A stretch of DNA of 63,846 bases. Origin: Lachnospiraceae bacterium (GTDB lineage: Bacteria; Bacillota; Clostridia; Lachnospirales; Lachnospiraceae). Below, one piece after another: positions 8,131-16,837 of the stretch. The first letter of the stretch is position 1; the number at the start of each line of letters is the position of its first letter. Location: NCBI GenBank assembly GCA_017526985.1, contig JAFXQR010000156.1, forward strand, positions 1 through 63,846, in the 5' to 3' direction. The position numbers were made by a program, and so were the translations under genes. The notes beneath the pieces are model-generated. The model did not search any database. It had not been told where the DNA came from and was given only the letters and a program-made list of their open reading frames with translations.

Positions 8131-9510
8131 TTAATTATTCGCGATATATCTGGCTACATGCACACCGCTGGCAGAGGCGTGGGATAAGGAATGCGTGATC
8201 CCGCTGCCATCGCCGATGATAAACAGGTTCTTATGCAGTGTCTCCAGATTTTCATCAATCTCCACTTCCATGTTGTAGAATTTTACTTCTACACCATAAA
8301 GCAGGGTATCATCGTTTGCAGTACCCGGCGCGATCTTGTCCAGCTTGTAGATCATCTCGATGATACCGTCTAAGATACGCTTGGGCATCACGAGGCTTAG
8401 GTCCCCCGGTGTCGCATTTAAAGTCGGAGTAATGAAAGCTTCCTTGATGCGGGACTGGGTACTGCGGTGTCCGGTGATCAGATCGCCGAAGCGCTGTACG
8501 ATCACTCCTCCGCCCAGCATATTGGAAAGACGTGCGATGCTCTCGCCGTAGCCGTTGCTGTCCTTGAACGGCTCGGAAAAATGTTTCGCAACCAGCAAAG
8601 CAAAGTTCGTATTCTCCGTCTGTTTCGCCGGATCTTCATAGCTGTGGCCGTTTACCGTCACGATACCGTTGGTATTTTCGTTGACCACCGCACCCTTTGG
8701 ATTCATACAGAAGGTACGCACCAGATCCCCGTATTTTGCCGTACGGTAGACGATCTTGCTTTCGTAGAGTTCATCGGTCAAATGGGAAAATACTGCGGCC
8801 GGCAGTTCCACGCGCACGCCGATGTCTACACGGTTCGATTTGGTCGGTATCTGCAGATCGCTGCAGACCGTCTCCATCCACTTGCTGCCGCTGCGGCCCG
8901 CAGAGATAATGCAATACTTTCCGCTGTAGGACTTGTCCCCGTCCTTTTCCTTCACATCGATCTCGTAGGTATCACCCGTCTTGCGCACATGTTCCACAGT
9001 CGCATTGAAGTGAAAATCGACCTTATCTCTTAATTCATTGAAAATGTTTTCCAGAACAATATAATTGACATCCGTACCCAGATGACGCACCGACGCATCC
9101 AGAAGATGCAGGTCATTTTGCAGGCACAGTTTCTTGATCTCCGTATTGGCCGTGGAATACAGATGTGTCCCCTCGCCGCCATGGCTTAGGTTGATCCGGT
9201 CCACATATTCCATCAGCTCGATGGCTTTTTTCTTGCCGATATATTCGTACAGGGTGCCGCCAAACTGATTGGTGATATTGTATTTTCCATCCGAAAAAGC
9301 TCCGGCGCCGCCAAAACCGTTCATAATGGAACAGGTTGCGCAACCGATGCAGCTCTTGACCTTCTCCCCGTCGATCGGACATTTGCGCTTATGCAGCGGA
9401 TGTCCCATCTCAAAAACCGAGATCTTTAAATCCGGTTTTAACTTTACCAGTTCATAAGCAGAAAAGATACCACCCGGTCCCGCGCCAATGATCAATACAT
9501 CTGCATTCAT
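8131..9510 (-). CDS. FAD-dependent oxidoreductase/dehydrogenase
   Basis: A 459-residue flavoprotein. The N-terminal Rossmann motif is GAGPGGIFSAYEL (residues 8-20). A Cys-rich segment CIGCATCSIMNGFGGAGAFSDG lies near residues 54-75, and the C-terminal FAD-binding stretch is IIGDGSGITHSLSHAS. This combination matches the family annotated as FAD-dependent dehydrogenase or NAD(P)/FAD-dependent oxidoreductase; the substrate is not established. It lies 95 bases downstream of murF on the same strand. Its last 100 bases are duplicated at 2611-2711 with about 86 per cent identity. Confidence 0.85.
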   Translation of the reverse strand: MNADVLIIGAGPGGIFSAYELVKLKPDLKISVFEMGHPLHKRKCPIDGEKVKSCIGCATCSIMNGFGGAGAFSDGKYNITNQFGGTLYEYIGKKKAIELMEYVDRINLSHGGEGTHLYSTANTEIKKLCLQNDLHLLDASVRHLGTDVNYIVLENIFNELRDKVDFHFNATVEHVRKTGDTYEIDVKEKDGDKSYSGKYCIISAGRSGSKWMETVCSDLQIPTKSNRVDIGVRVELPAAVFSHLTDELYESKIVYRTAKYGDLVRTFCMNPKGAVVNENTNGIVTVNGHSYEDPAKQTENTNFALLVAKHFSEPFKDSNGYGESIARLSNMLGGGVIVQRFGDLITGHRSTQSRIKEAFITPTLNATPGDLSLVMPKRILDGIIEMIYKLDKIAPGTANDDTLLYGVEVKFYNMEVEIDENLETLHKNLFIIGDGSGITHSLSHASASGVHVARYIANN

Positions 9511-9605
9511 TTCGTATACCCCCGTTTCCCAATCATAACCGTTCCGAACTCATCCGTTCTACCGGTTACATCCCTATTTGCAACAAACATTTCCGGCTGT
9601 TCTGA

Positions 9606-11009
9606 TCAGTTACCCCCGTTTGTTTCGGTCAGTGCTGCAACCACCTTCTCAAAATGCATCCCGTGGGAAGCTTTGACCAGCACATTCTGTCCGGTCAGAT
9701 CCAGTCCCTGCAGCGCCTCCAGCAGCGCATCCGTACTTTCATAGTACTCCACACCGGTGCCGTACGCATCCGCCATATTCTTCGATAACGCACCAACAGC
9801 TATGAGACGAGCCACACCCTTTTCCTTTCCATAGCGTCCTACCGCTGCGTGCAGTTCTTTTTCCTGTGTCCCCAGTTCAAACATATCCCCCAGGATCGCC
9901 GTCCGCCCCGTGGCAAACTCTGTACAGAGCACATCGATCGAAGCTTTTACGGAAGTCGGATTGGCATTGTAGCAGTCATCGATCACGTTATAGCCGGAAC
10001 ACTTGATCAAACGCCCGCGTCCTGCCACGATCCGCACGCTCTCGATCCCGCTCCGGATCTGCTCCGCAGAAAGCCCTGCCAGACGTCCCACTGCGGTAGC
10101 CGCCAGCGCATTCAGTACCATATGTTTCCCCGGCAAAGGAACCGTCACATCAAAACGCAATCCTTCCGGTCCGCTGATCGTCACCTGACTTCCCTGCATC
10201 TCACCGGCTTTTTTGATCTGCGCACTGTAGTCCGCCGCTTTGCCATCCGCACACCCTTCCGGTAAAAGTGCATAGCGGATGGGCGCTTTTCCTGCCACTT
10301 CACCGATCGTGCACAGCTTATCATCCATACCATTCACGATCACTGCGGCATTTTCCTTCAGTCCTTCAAAGATCTCGGTCTTGGCTTTGAGCACGCCGTC
10401 CCGGTCACCCAACGCTTCCAGATGGCATTCCCCGATGTTGGTCAATACCGCGATATCCGGCTTCACAACCGCTGTCAGGCGGCTCATCTCACCGAAGTGA
10501 TTGATGCCCATCTCTACCACAGCCATCTTATGCTGCTTACGGATCTTCAGGATCGTCAGCGGCACACCGATCTCATTATTAAAGTTTCCTTCGGTCGCAT
10601 AGGTCTCGATCCCGCTGCGCAGAACCGATGCGATCAGTTCCTTGGTGCTGGTCTTACCCACGCTGCCGGTGATGCCCACGATCCTGCAGTCCAGCTGCTG
10701 CCGGTAAAAAGTCGCGATCGCGGTCAGCGCTTTGAAGCTGTCTTCCACCAATATGCAGGGCCCCACCGGCTGTTCCGGCAGTTTCTCACAGATCACACCC
10801 AGTGCACCCTTTTCGAAGACCTGCCCGATAAAACTGTGGCCGTCCACCTTCTCGCCTTTGGTCGCGATAAAAATGCCGTCTTTTTCGATCAAACGGGAGT
10901 CGATCACCACACAGGATGCTTCGTTATCCAAAACATCCGGCGCCTTTTCCGCATAATGCAGTGTTCCGTTACAGATCTTTTCCAGGTTCTTTAATGTGAT
11001 GCCCTTCAT
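9606..11009 (-). CDS. murF: UDP-N-acetylmuramoyl-tripeptide--D-alanyl-D-alanine ligase
   Basis: A 467-residue Mur ligase. It adds D-Ala-D-Ala to the UDP-MurNAc tripeptide, the last cytoplasmic step in peptidoglycan precursor synthesis. The ATP-binding loop is GITGSVGKTSTKE (about residues 113-125). The central-domain motif MAVVEMGINHFGEM and the C-terminal YNANPTSVKASID with ILGDMFELG are typical of MurF rather than MurC, D or E. The gene lies 53 bases downstream of ddl, which makes its D-Ala-D-Ala substrate, so the two are probably co-transcribed. Confidence 0.96.
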   Translation of the reverse strand: MKGITLKNLEKICNGTLHYAEKAPDVLDNEASCVVIDSRLIEKDGIFIATKGEKVDGHSFIGQVFEKGALGVICEKLPEQPVGPCILVEDSFKALTAIATFYRQQLDCRIVGITGSVGKTSTKELIASVLRSGIETYATEGNFNNEIGVPLTILKIRKQHKMAVVEMGINHFGEMSRLTAVVKPDIAVLTNIGECHLEALGDRDGVLKAKTEIFEGLKENAAVIVNGMDDKLCTIGEVAGKAPIRYALLPEGCADGKAADYSAQIKKAGEMQGSQVTISGPEGLRFDVTVPLPGKHMVLNALAATAVGRLAGLSAEQIRSGIESVRIVAGRGRLIKCSGYNVIDDCYNANPTSVKASIDVLCTEFATGRTAILGDMFELGTQEKELHAAVGRYGKEKGVARLIAVGALSKNMADAYGTGVEYYESTDALLEALQGLDLTGQNVLVKASHGMHFEKVVAALTETNGGN

Positions 11010-11062
11010 GATATCCCTCTAAATCTCTTTTTTCTGATTTCCCTTTTAAGGAAAGCCGGCAC

Positions 11063-12085
11063 TTATTTCTTCAGTGAAACTTCGATCAGTTTTTCGCACA
11101 GATCACCATAGTTCATACCTACTGCTGCGGCCTCCTGCGGCAGTAAGGAACTCGGCGTCATACCCGGCAGCGTATTTGCCTCCAGACAATATACATTTTC
11201 CTCTTCGTCCATCATAAAGTCCATACGGGCATAGGAGCTCAGGCGCAATACCTTCCATGCCTTTGCGGCAATGCTCTGAATCTCTTCTGTTTTTTCTTTG
11301 GACAGATTTGCCGGGCAGGTTTCCTTCGTCATTCCCGGCTGATATTTATTCTTATAATCATAAGATCCCTGCAGCGGCTCGATCTCCACCAGCGGCAGAG
11401 GCTGTCCGTCGATCAGACCACAGGTAAACTCACGCCCTTTGATATAACGCTCGATCACCACTTCATCGCTATAGACCTTTGCTTTTTCCATCGCCTCCTG
11501 CAGCTCCGCATCGTTATTGACAAAGTATACACCTACAGAAGAACCGCCGTTGGTGACCTTTACGACTGCCGGATATTTCACATCCTGCACATCCGCTCCG
11601 ATGCGGACGCTGTAACCCAGCGGCGTCGGAATGCCGCCTGCAAGAAACAGCTCTTTTGTGAGTCCCTTATCCATGCAGATCCCACTGCTTAAATAATCCG
11701 TCCCGGTATACGGGATGCCGTTCAGTTCGAAAGTCGCCTGGATCTTGCCATCTTCACCATTGGCTCCGTGCAGCGCCATAAAGACCACATCTGCCTGCTC
11801 GCAGATCTTCATCACATTCGGTCCGAAGAAATGCTTATCACCGTCCGGCCGCAATGCCTTCACCACTGCCAGATCCGGGCTGTCCTCTTTGATGGCCTCA
11901 ATACCTTCCGACCAGTCTCTGGGATCTGCAAAGATATCCTCCGCTTTTCCCTCATATCCCAGATATACATCCAAAAGTACTACCTGATGTCCACGCTCTT
12001 TCAATGCCCGGTAGATCCCGGTTCCCGAGATCAGGGACACCTCACGCTCGGTACTCGTACCTCCTGCCAATACTACGATCTTCAT
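11063..12085 (-). CDS. ddl: D-alanine--D-alanine ligase
   Basis: An ATP-grasp ligase that joins two D-Ala. The start is set at the ATG at 12085 (MKIVVLAGGTSTEREVS), preceded by GAGGGA. An upstream in-frame ATG at 12136 would run through a terminator hairpin and is rejected. The 340 residues include the N-terminal GGTSTEREVSL, MALHGANGEDG, the ATP-grasp segment YPAVVKVTNGGSSVGV and the C-terminal EANTLPGMTPSSLLP metal-binding region. It is followed by murF, giving a compact D-Ala-D-Ala supply and use pair. Confidence 0.96.
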   Translation of the reverse strand: MKIVVLAGGTSTEREVSLISGTGIYRALKERGHQVVLLDVYLGYEGKAEDIFADPRDWSEGIEAIKEDSPDLAVVKALRPDGDKHFFGPNVMKICEQADVVFMALHGANGEDGKIQATFELNGIPYTGTDYLSSGICMDKGLTKELFLAGGIPTPLGYSVRIGADVQDVKYPAVVKVTNGGSSVGVYFVNNDAELQEAMEKAKVYSDEVVIERYIKGREFTCGLIDGQPLPLVEIEPLQGSYDYKNKYQPGMTKETCPANLSKEKTEEIQSIAAKAWKVLRLSSYARMDFMMDEEENVYCLEANTLPGMTPSSLLPQEAAAVGMNYGDLCEKLIEVSLKK

Positions 12086-12112
12086 CTTTTTTGCTCCCTC
12101 TTCAAAAATCAT

Positions 12113-12143
12113 AAAAAAGCGGCAGTGTCGATCCACCGCCGCT
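12113..12143 (-). terminator. rho-independent terminator between rsmA and ddl
   Basis: On the minus strand AGCGGCGGTG (12143-12134) and CACTGCCGCT (12127-12118) form a 10-bp stem with one G-T mispair and a 6-base loop. The stem is followed by TTTTTTAT. It separates the rsmA transcript from ddl and excludes the longer ddl start. Confidence 0.75.
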
Positions 12144-12264
12144 TCCTTTTTTCTTATTACGGTAAACCAATCGGAGTTAGTTTACCACATTTTTCCAGGT
12201 TGCGCAAATACTATCCGATCAGAAGACTATCAATTAATGGTGATCTCGGATCCGTGTCCGTCAT

Positions 12265-13122
12265 CTATCCTTTCAGCAGATCGGATAACTTTGCAAACTG
12301 CTCCAGTGTCAGAGTCTCGCCACGGATCAGTTCGGGCAGCCCCATCTGTACCAGCGCTTCCGTCACCTGCTCACGGGAAAGGCCCAGGGAAGGTTCCCCG
12401 GTCAGTCCGTTGGCCAGGGTCTTGCGTCTCTGGTTAAAGGATGCACGGATCAGCTTGAACATATGCGCCGGATCTTTTACCGCTACCGGCGGAGTCTCAT
12501 ATAGCTTCAGGCAGATCACCGCACTGGCCACCTTGGGTCTGGGCATAAAACATTCCGGCGGTACCGTACAGACCAGCTCCGGCCTGGCGTAATACTGCAC
12601 TGCCAAAGAAAGCGCTCCGTAATCCTTTGTCCCCGGCCCAACCTGCATACGCTCCGCCACTTCCTTCTGCACCATAATAGTGATGCTCGCGATCGGAGCC
12701 GTGCCTTCCAACAACGCCATAATGATTGGCGTCGTGATGTAATACGGCAGGTTTGCCACCACCTTAAACGGTTTGCCGCCGTTTTCTTTGGAAAGCGCGT
12801 CGATGTCGAGTTTTAAAATATCTTCGTTGATGACCGTTACATTATCGTATTCCTGCAGGGTCTCCTTCAGGATCGGGATCAGGGCGGTATCGATCTCCAC
12901 CGCGATCACCTTGCCGGCACGCTCTGCCAGCGCCTGGGTCATGGTCCCGATACCCGGTCCGATCTCCAGTACGATATCATCCTTGGTGACTTCCGCCGAA
13001 TCCACGATCTTTTCCAGCATGGACATATCCACCAGGAAATTCTGCCCGAACTTCTTGCGGAACATAAAGTTGTGCCGGGATACGATCTCGGCGGTTTTGG
13101 TTGGTGTTGCGATACTTTGCAA
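12265..13122 (-). CDS. rsmA: 16S rRNA (adenine(1518)-N(6)/adenine(1519)-N(6))-dimethyltransferase
   Basis: A 285-residue KsgA/RsmA enzyme that dimethylates two adenines in 16S rRNA helix 45. It shows FGQNFLVD near residue 25, the SAM-binding motif LEIGPGIGTMTQAL and the catalytic NLPYYITTPI. The start is a TTG at 13122 with GTGAGG 7 bases upstream. That ribosome binding site overlaps the stop codon of the GH9 glucanase gene (gap 9 bases), so translation is probably coupled to a carbohydrate-active enzyme, an unexpected partner. A terminator follows at 12113-12143. Confidence 0.95.
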   Translation of the reverse strand: MQSIATPTKTAEIVSRHNFMFRKKFGQNFLVDMSMLEKIVDSAEVTKDDIVLEIGPGIGTMTQALAERAGKVIAVEIDTALIPILKETLQEYDNVTVINEDILKLDIDALSKENGGKPFKVVANLPYYITTPIIMALLEGTAPIASITIMVQKEVAERMQVGPGTKDYGALSLAVQYYARPELVCTVPPECFMPRPKVASAVICLKLYETPPVAVKDPAHMFKLIRASFNQRRKTLANGLTGEPSLGLSREQVTEALVQMGLPELIRGETLTLEQFAKLSDLLKG

Positions 13123-13131
13123 TGTGGTACC

Positions 13132-15903
13132 TCACTTATTTGCGGAGTTATTTCCGGCTTCCAGTTTCAATTTCGTCATCTTGTAAATAAAGACCATGGC
13201 AGCGATGGCAAGGATCAATACCACACCGGCAACGATCCCGACAATGATGAGTACGCTGTTTCCGCCGCCGGTCACAGCTCCGGTCCCGGGGTCTGCTACT
13301 CTCGCCGGCTGGTCTGCATTCACCTGCGCAACCACACCGCCACCATTGTTCCCATCATTATTGGCCTGTACCGTCTGGGTGCCGGCGACCATCTGCGCAT
13401 CCGAGCCGCCTGCCGCGGTATTTGCCGTACTCTGCGGATTGATCGCCAGCCCGCTTCCGTTTCCGGTGCTGCCCACAATAATACCATCCGCCGTATATTG
13501 GGTCAGGAATCCCGCAAGCCACGCTAACGGAGAGTTCCAGTTGATGGTACATTCATTTACCGACCAGGCTTCGATATGATCCAGATAACACTTCGCCGGA
13601 GAGATGGTTCCCTTCTTCCAGCCCATCCCGCGTACCCAGGGATCCTGCATACCGGAATTTGGCCCGCCGGACAGTACCCCGCAAGGCGCCAGCGGATAAT
13701 TACTATCGATCAGATTTGCCCAGTATCTGTGATGCGGATACTTTACCGTATGGGTACCGTAACCCGTCACATAAGAGTAGTCCATAGGATTGCGCCCCAG
13801 CAGATAGTCCATACCGGAAACTGCACCGTCATAATACTTCTGGTCCCCGGTCAGCAGATAACCATACGCGATCACCACTGAATTGTCTGCCACTGCCGAG
13901 TTCGATCCCCAGATATAGCCCTTGTCCGTATCGTTATAAGCGATCTGGGATGCTCCGTACGGCTGACCGTAACCCTGAGAGTCTTCTTTCTTAATATACG
14001 CATCCGCTGCCGCGATCACATTGGCAGCCGCGGTCTTCTTATCCCCCGCATCCACTTTGTCGCCATTCACGCAGATACTGAGTGTTCCCAGTGCCGCCGT
14101 GTGTCCCCAGTCAAAGCTGCCCACAGCGCCTACACTTTCCCCTCCGTCCATGGAAGTCGGCAATCTCAAAAACCACTCGGATCCCTTCATATCCTGATAA
14201 TAGGAATCCTCGCCGGTGGTAATATACAGCTCTGTTGCTGCCCAGTAAAACTCATCCGTTACATTATCGTCACCGTAAGCACCACCACCTACCGACTCAT
14301 CCAAAGGCGCGTACATAGCCGGATGTGCTTTGGCCGCCGCATAGGTGCGCTTAGCCACATCCAGACAGGTTGCGGAAAAGTTATCATCGATCCCCTTCCA
14401 GAGTCTTGCCGACTGAGCCGCGCAAGCTGCCACATTCAGAGTCGCTGCTGTCGTAGGCGGCTTGATGACGCGGTTCACGGTATCTTCTGCCGGTGCGATG
14501 GCGAGACCTGTCCATTTCTCGTCGTGCACCTTATGGTAAGCCATATCCTTACACTCACCGTCCTGCACCAGCATCTTCATCATCCATTCCATCTGCCAAC
14601 GCGCTTCGTCCAGCAGATCCGGATAACCGTTGTTGTTTTCCGGGATATTCATCGTTCCGTCCGCATAGGCCGCAGCGGTTCCCGTCCATACTGCAGTCTC
14701 ATACTGGTTCTGCATCATCCACAGAGAGATACCACCATTGACCACATATTTACCGTGGTCACCGGCATCGTACCAGCCACCGCTCACATCCATCGTGCCG
14801 GAAGAAGCCGAATAGCCCCAGGTCTGCTCGATGGTCGCATTGTCCGGCGTATGGCCTGCCGCGCGCGCCAGGGAAGAGGCATCCCCGGAAGTGATATACT
14901 GACTCTCGATGGCGATCCCCGAACGGTTCTGGTAGAAATAGTTCAAAGAATCATATAGCAATGCGGAATATACCTTGCTGTCTCCGATGGCAAAATCTCT
15001 GGAAGATGCGCCATTCGCCGCCTCGATATGATAGGTGCCTGCCGTATCCAATCCGGTAAAATCGATCACATGCACACTGTCTCCGGAATCCGCATCCGCG
15101 CCGATGGGCTGGGATGTGCCGCTGAAAACTTTATTCCCGCCAGCATCCACCACATCAAATGCTACGCCCTTGCTCTCGGTGGAAAGCAGTGTTGCCTTCT
15201 TGGCCGCGCCGGCAAAATAGCCCACCTGATTGGTCAGCACACCGGAACGCTCCCACGGAGTCTCTGCCACATAGTCATTCTCGTCCGAAGTCATATCGTA
15301 GAGAGACATATTATCGAAGGTGATCACCGTTCCCGCCGGAAAACAGTCCCCATTCGTGTACTGTCCGTCGCCCCCCAGATGGAACGCCCACTCTGCCACA
15401 TCCATACTCTGGCTGGCCGTAAAGGTAATATCCACCTTCTTTGTCTCATTTGCGCCAATCTGGATCGGATCCCATGTCGCATCCAGGTCATAACCATTAC
15501 TCATGTTATGCCATATCTCGACATTTCCTTCCAGGTTGCCGATCTTGGTATAGTATTTACCGGCATTGGACGGGGTGATCTCATACTGCACGCGGTACTG
15601 ATGCCCTGCCACGATCTTCAGTCCTCTATGGCGGAACTGGCAGTCCCAGCGGTCCTCACCGCCTCTCGATGCCCCGCCGGGATTCACGATGGTGATCACA
15701 TACTTTCCTCCGGTAATATCAAACTCCATCTTTCCCGGGCCGGATTCCACGATATGCCAGGGCAGACCTTTTCCTTCCTCAAAATCCGTCTCCCCCAGCT
15801 GCTCCCCTGCCAATACGCTCATCGGCTGCGCCAGTGTCCCAAACGAAACCACCGTTGCCACTGCCGCTGCCGCAAATCTTCTGATCAGATTTCTTCTCTT
15901 CAT
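13132..15903 (-). CDS. membrane-anchored glycoside hydrolase family 9 glucanase with CBM and Ig-like domains
   Basis: A 923-residue exported enzyme of cellulose or beta-glucan breakdown. It has an Arg-rich signal peptide (1-32), a CBM4/9-like beta-sandwich (about 35-205), a CelD-type Ig-like domain (about 220-305) and the GH9 barrel (about 310-805). Catalytic features are present: DAGD at 379-382 (base Asp), KYPHHRYW (His724-Arg726 region) and the acid Glu in WSVNECTINWNS near residue 784. A Gly/Asn/Gln-rich linker leads to a C-terminal helix (about 885-910) with a basic tail, so the enzyme stays on the cell surface. It is followed by rsmA at 9 bases. Confidence 0.95.
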   Translation of the reverse strand: MKRRNLIRRFAAAAVATVVSFGTLAQPMSVLAGEQLGETDFEEGKGLPWHIVESGPGKMEFDITGGKYVITIVNPGGASRGGEDRWDCQFRHRGLKIVAGHQYRVQYEITPSNAGKYYTKIGNLEGNVEIWHNMSNGYDLDATWDPIQIGANETKKVDITFTASQSMDVAEWAFHLGGDGQYTNGDCFPAGTVITFDNMSLYDMTSDENDYVAETPWERSGVLTNQVGYFAGAAKKATLLSTESKGVAFDVVDAGGNKVFSGTSQPIGADADSGDSVHVIDFTGLDTAGTYHIEAANGASSRDFAIGDSKVYSALLYDSLNYFYQNRSGIAIESQYITSGDASSLARAAGHTPDNATIEQTWGYSASSGTMDVSGGWYDAGDHGKYVVNGGISLWMMQNQYETAVWTGTAAAYADGTMNIPENNNGYPDLLDEARWQMEWMMKMLVQDGECKDMAYHKVHDEKWTGLAIAPAEDTVNRVIKPPTTAATLNVAACAAQSARLWKGIDDNFSATCLDVAKRTYAAAKAHPAMYAPLDESVGGGAYGDDNVTDEFYWAATELYITTGEDSYYQDMKGSEWFLRLPTSMDGGESVGAVGSFDWGHTAALGTLSICVNGDKVDAGDKKTAAANVIAAADAYIKKEDSQGYGQPYGASQIAYNDTDKGYIWGSNSAVADNSVVIAYGYLLTGDQKYYDGAVSGMDYLLGRNPMDYSYVTGYGTHTVKYPHHRYWANLIDSNYPLAPCGVLSGGPNSGMQDPWVRGMGWKKGTISPAKCYLDHIEAWSVNECTINWNSPLAWLAGFLTQYTADGIIVGSTGNGSGLAINPQSTANTAAGGSDAQMVAGTQTVQANNDGNNGGGVVAQVNADQPARVADPGTGAVTGGGNSVLIIVGIVAGVVLILAIAAMVFIYKMTKLKLEAGNNSANK

Positions 15904-15917
15904 GTTCTTCCTCCGAG

Positions 15918-15968
15918 GTATCCTTGTATACCACCCCCTACTTTAGCAGACTGCAAGGATACTTTCAA
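15918..15968 (-). promoter_or_regulatory. promoter of the GH9 gene with an inverted repeat
   Basis: On the minus strand TTGAAA (15968-15963) and TAAAGT (15945-15940) lie 17 bases apart. GTATCCTTG at 15918-15926 and its complement CAAGGATAC at 15954-15962 form a 9-bp dyad: one half sits in the -35/-10 spacer and the other just after the start region. That placement fits a repressor or sugar-responsive regulator site. Confidence 0.5.
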
Positions 15969-16010
15969 GAGTATAAAGATTCCTAAAATAATCTCGGGAT
16001 TTTGGGAATA

Positions 16011-16047
16011 AAAAAGCCGGTTCTTTGGCTCAAAAAAACAGCCGGCT
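16011..16047 (-). terminator. terminator overlapping the end of tatD
   Basis: AGCCGGC and ACCGGCT on the minus strand (16047-16041 and 16021-16015) pair, with one G-T wobble, around a loop containing the tatD stop codon. A T run follows. It separates tatD from the GH9 promoter. Confidence 0.65.
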
Positions 16048-16833
16048 CGCATTCTCCGTTGTTGCCAAGACCACTTCCTCCGGAGATATCCCCCGCAGCT
16101 TCGCGATCTCCGGGACAATCTCAGAAAGCATCCGGGAATCCCCTCTCTGCCCGCGCATCGACTCCGTCACCTGATAGGGGCAGTCCGTTTCGATCAGCAT
16201 CGCCTCGATCGGGATCTTCGCTGCCACCTGCCGGATCTTTCTCGCCCCCGGCCGGGTAATCCCCGTACCGATACCGATCCGCCAGCCCATCTTCACACAC
16301 TCCATCGCAACCTCTACGGAATAGGAAAAACCGTGCATCACGCCCCGCACTGTCGGATAGGCCCGCAGCAACTCCAAAGTATCCTGCGCCGCCGCCACGG
16401 AGTGCACCACTGCCGGCAGACCGCTCTGCGCACACAACTGCAGCTGCCAGGCAAAGACTTCCCGCTGCTGTCTGCGGACATCTGCCTCCGGAAGTACCAC
16501 ATCCCCCGTTCTCCTCTTTTTCAGCGCATAATAATCCAGGCCGCATTCCCCTGCCGCCACAACCGAAGGGTGTCGCAGCAATGCCTGCAGCTCTTGTTTT
16601 GCCGCATCATCAAAATCCCGGAGATACAGCGGATGAACCCCCACTGCTGCCCGGACAAACGGATACTCTTCCGCCAGCGCTACACTCCGCGCAGATGAAG
16701 TCATATCATAGGAAACATTCAGGATATGCAAAACGCCGGCATCACGCACAAACCGCAGCGTCTCTGCCCGGTCCGCATCGTATTCCGGCGTATCATAATG
16801 TGCATGTGTATCAAACACTATGTTTTCCCTCAA
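16030..16833 (-). CDS. TatD-family metal-dependent hydrolase/DNase
   Basis: A 267-residue TIM-barrel amidohydrolase. It has the N-terminal metal motif DTHAHYD, GVHPL, the Glu of GECGLDYY, a His in VVHSV and the C-terminal ETDCPY, the usual TatD ligand set. Family members are described as Mg-dependent 3'-5' DNases and as D-aminoacyl-tRNA-type or quality-control hydrolases; the physiological role here is not shown. It starts 4 bases after the metallophosphoesterase gene ends, so the two are co-transcribed. Confidence 0.88.
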   Translation of the reverse strand: MRENIVFDTHAHYDTPEYDADRAETLRFVRDAGVLHILNVSYDMTSSARSVALAEEYPFVRAAVGVHPLYLRDFDDAAKQELQALLRHPSVVAAGECGLDYYALKKRRTGDVVLPEADVRRQQREVFAWQLQLCAQSGLPAVVHSVAAAQDTLELLRAYPTVRGVMHGFSYSVEVAMECVKMGWRIGIGTGITRPGARKIRQVAAKIPIEAMLIETDCPYQVTESMRGQRGDSRMLSEIVPEIAKLRGISPEEVVLATTENASRLFF

Positions 16834-16837
16834 ATAA

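Noticed and set aside
12086-12136. A longer ddl product starting at 12136.
   Set aside because: Its leader overlaps a terminator hairpin, and the conserved N-terminus of the family starts at the ATG at 12085.
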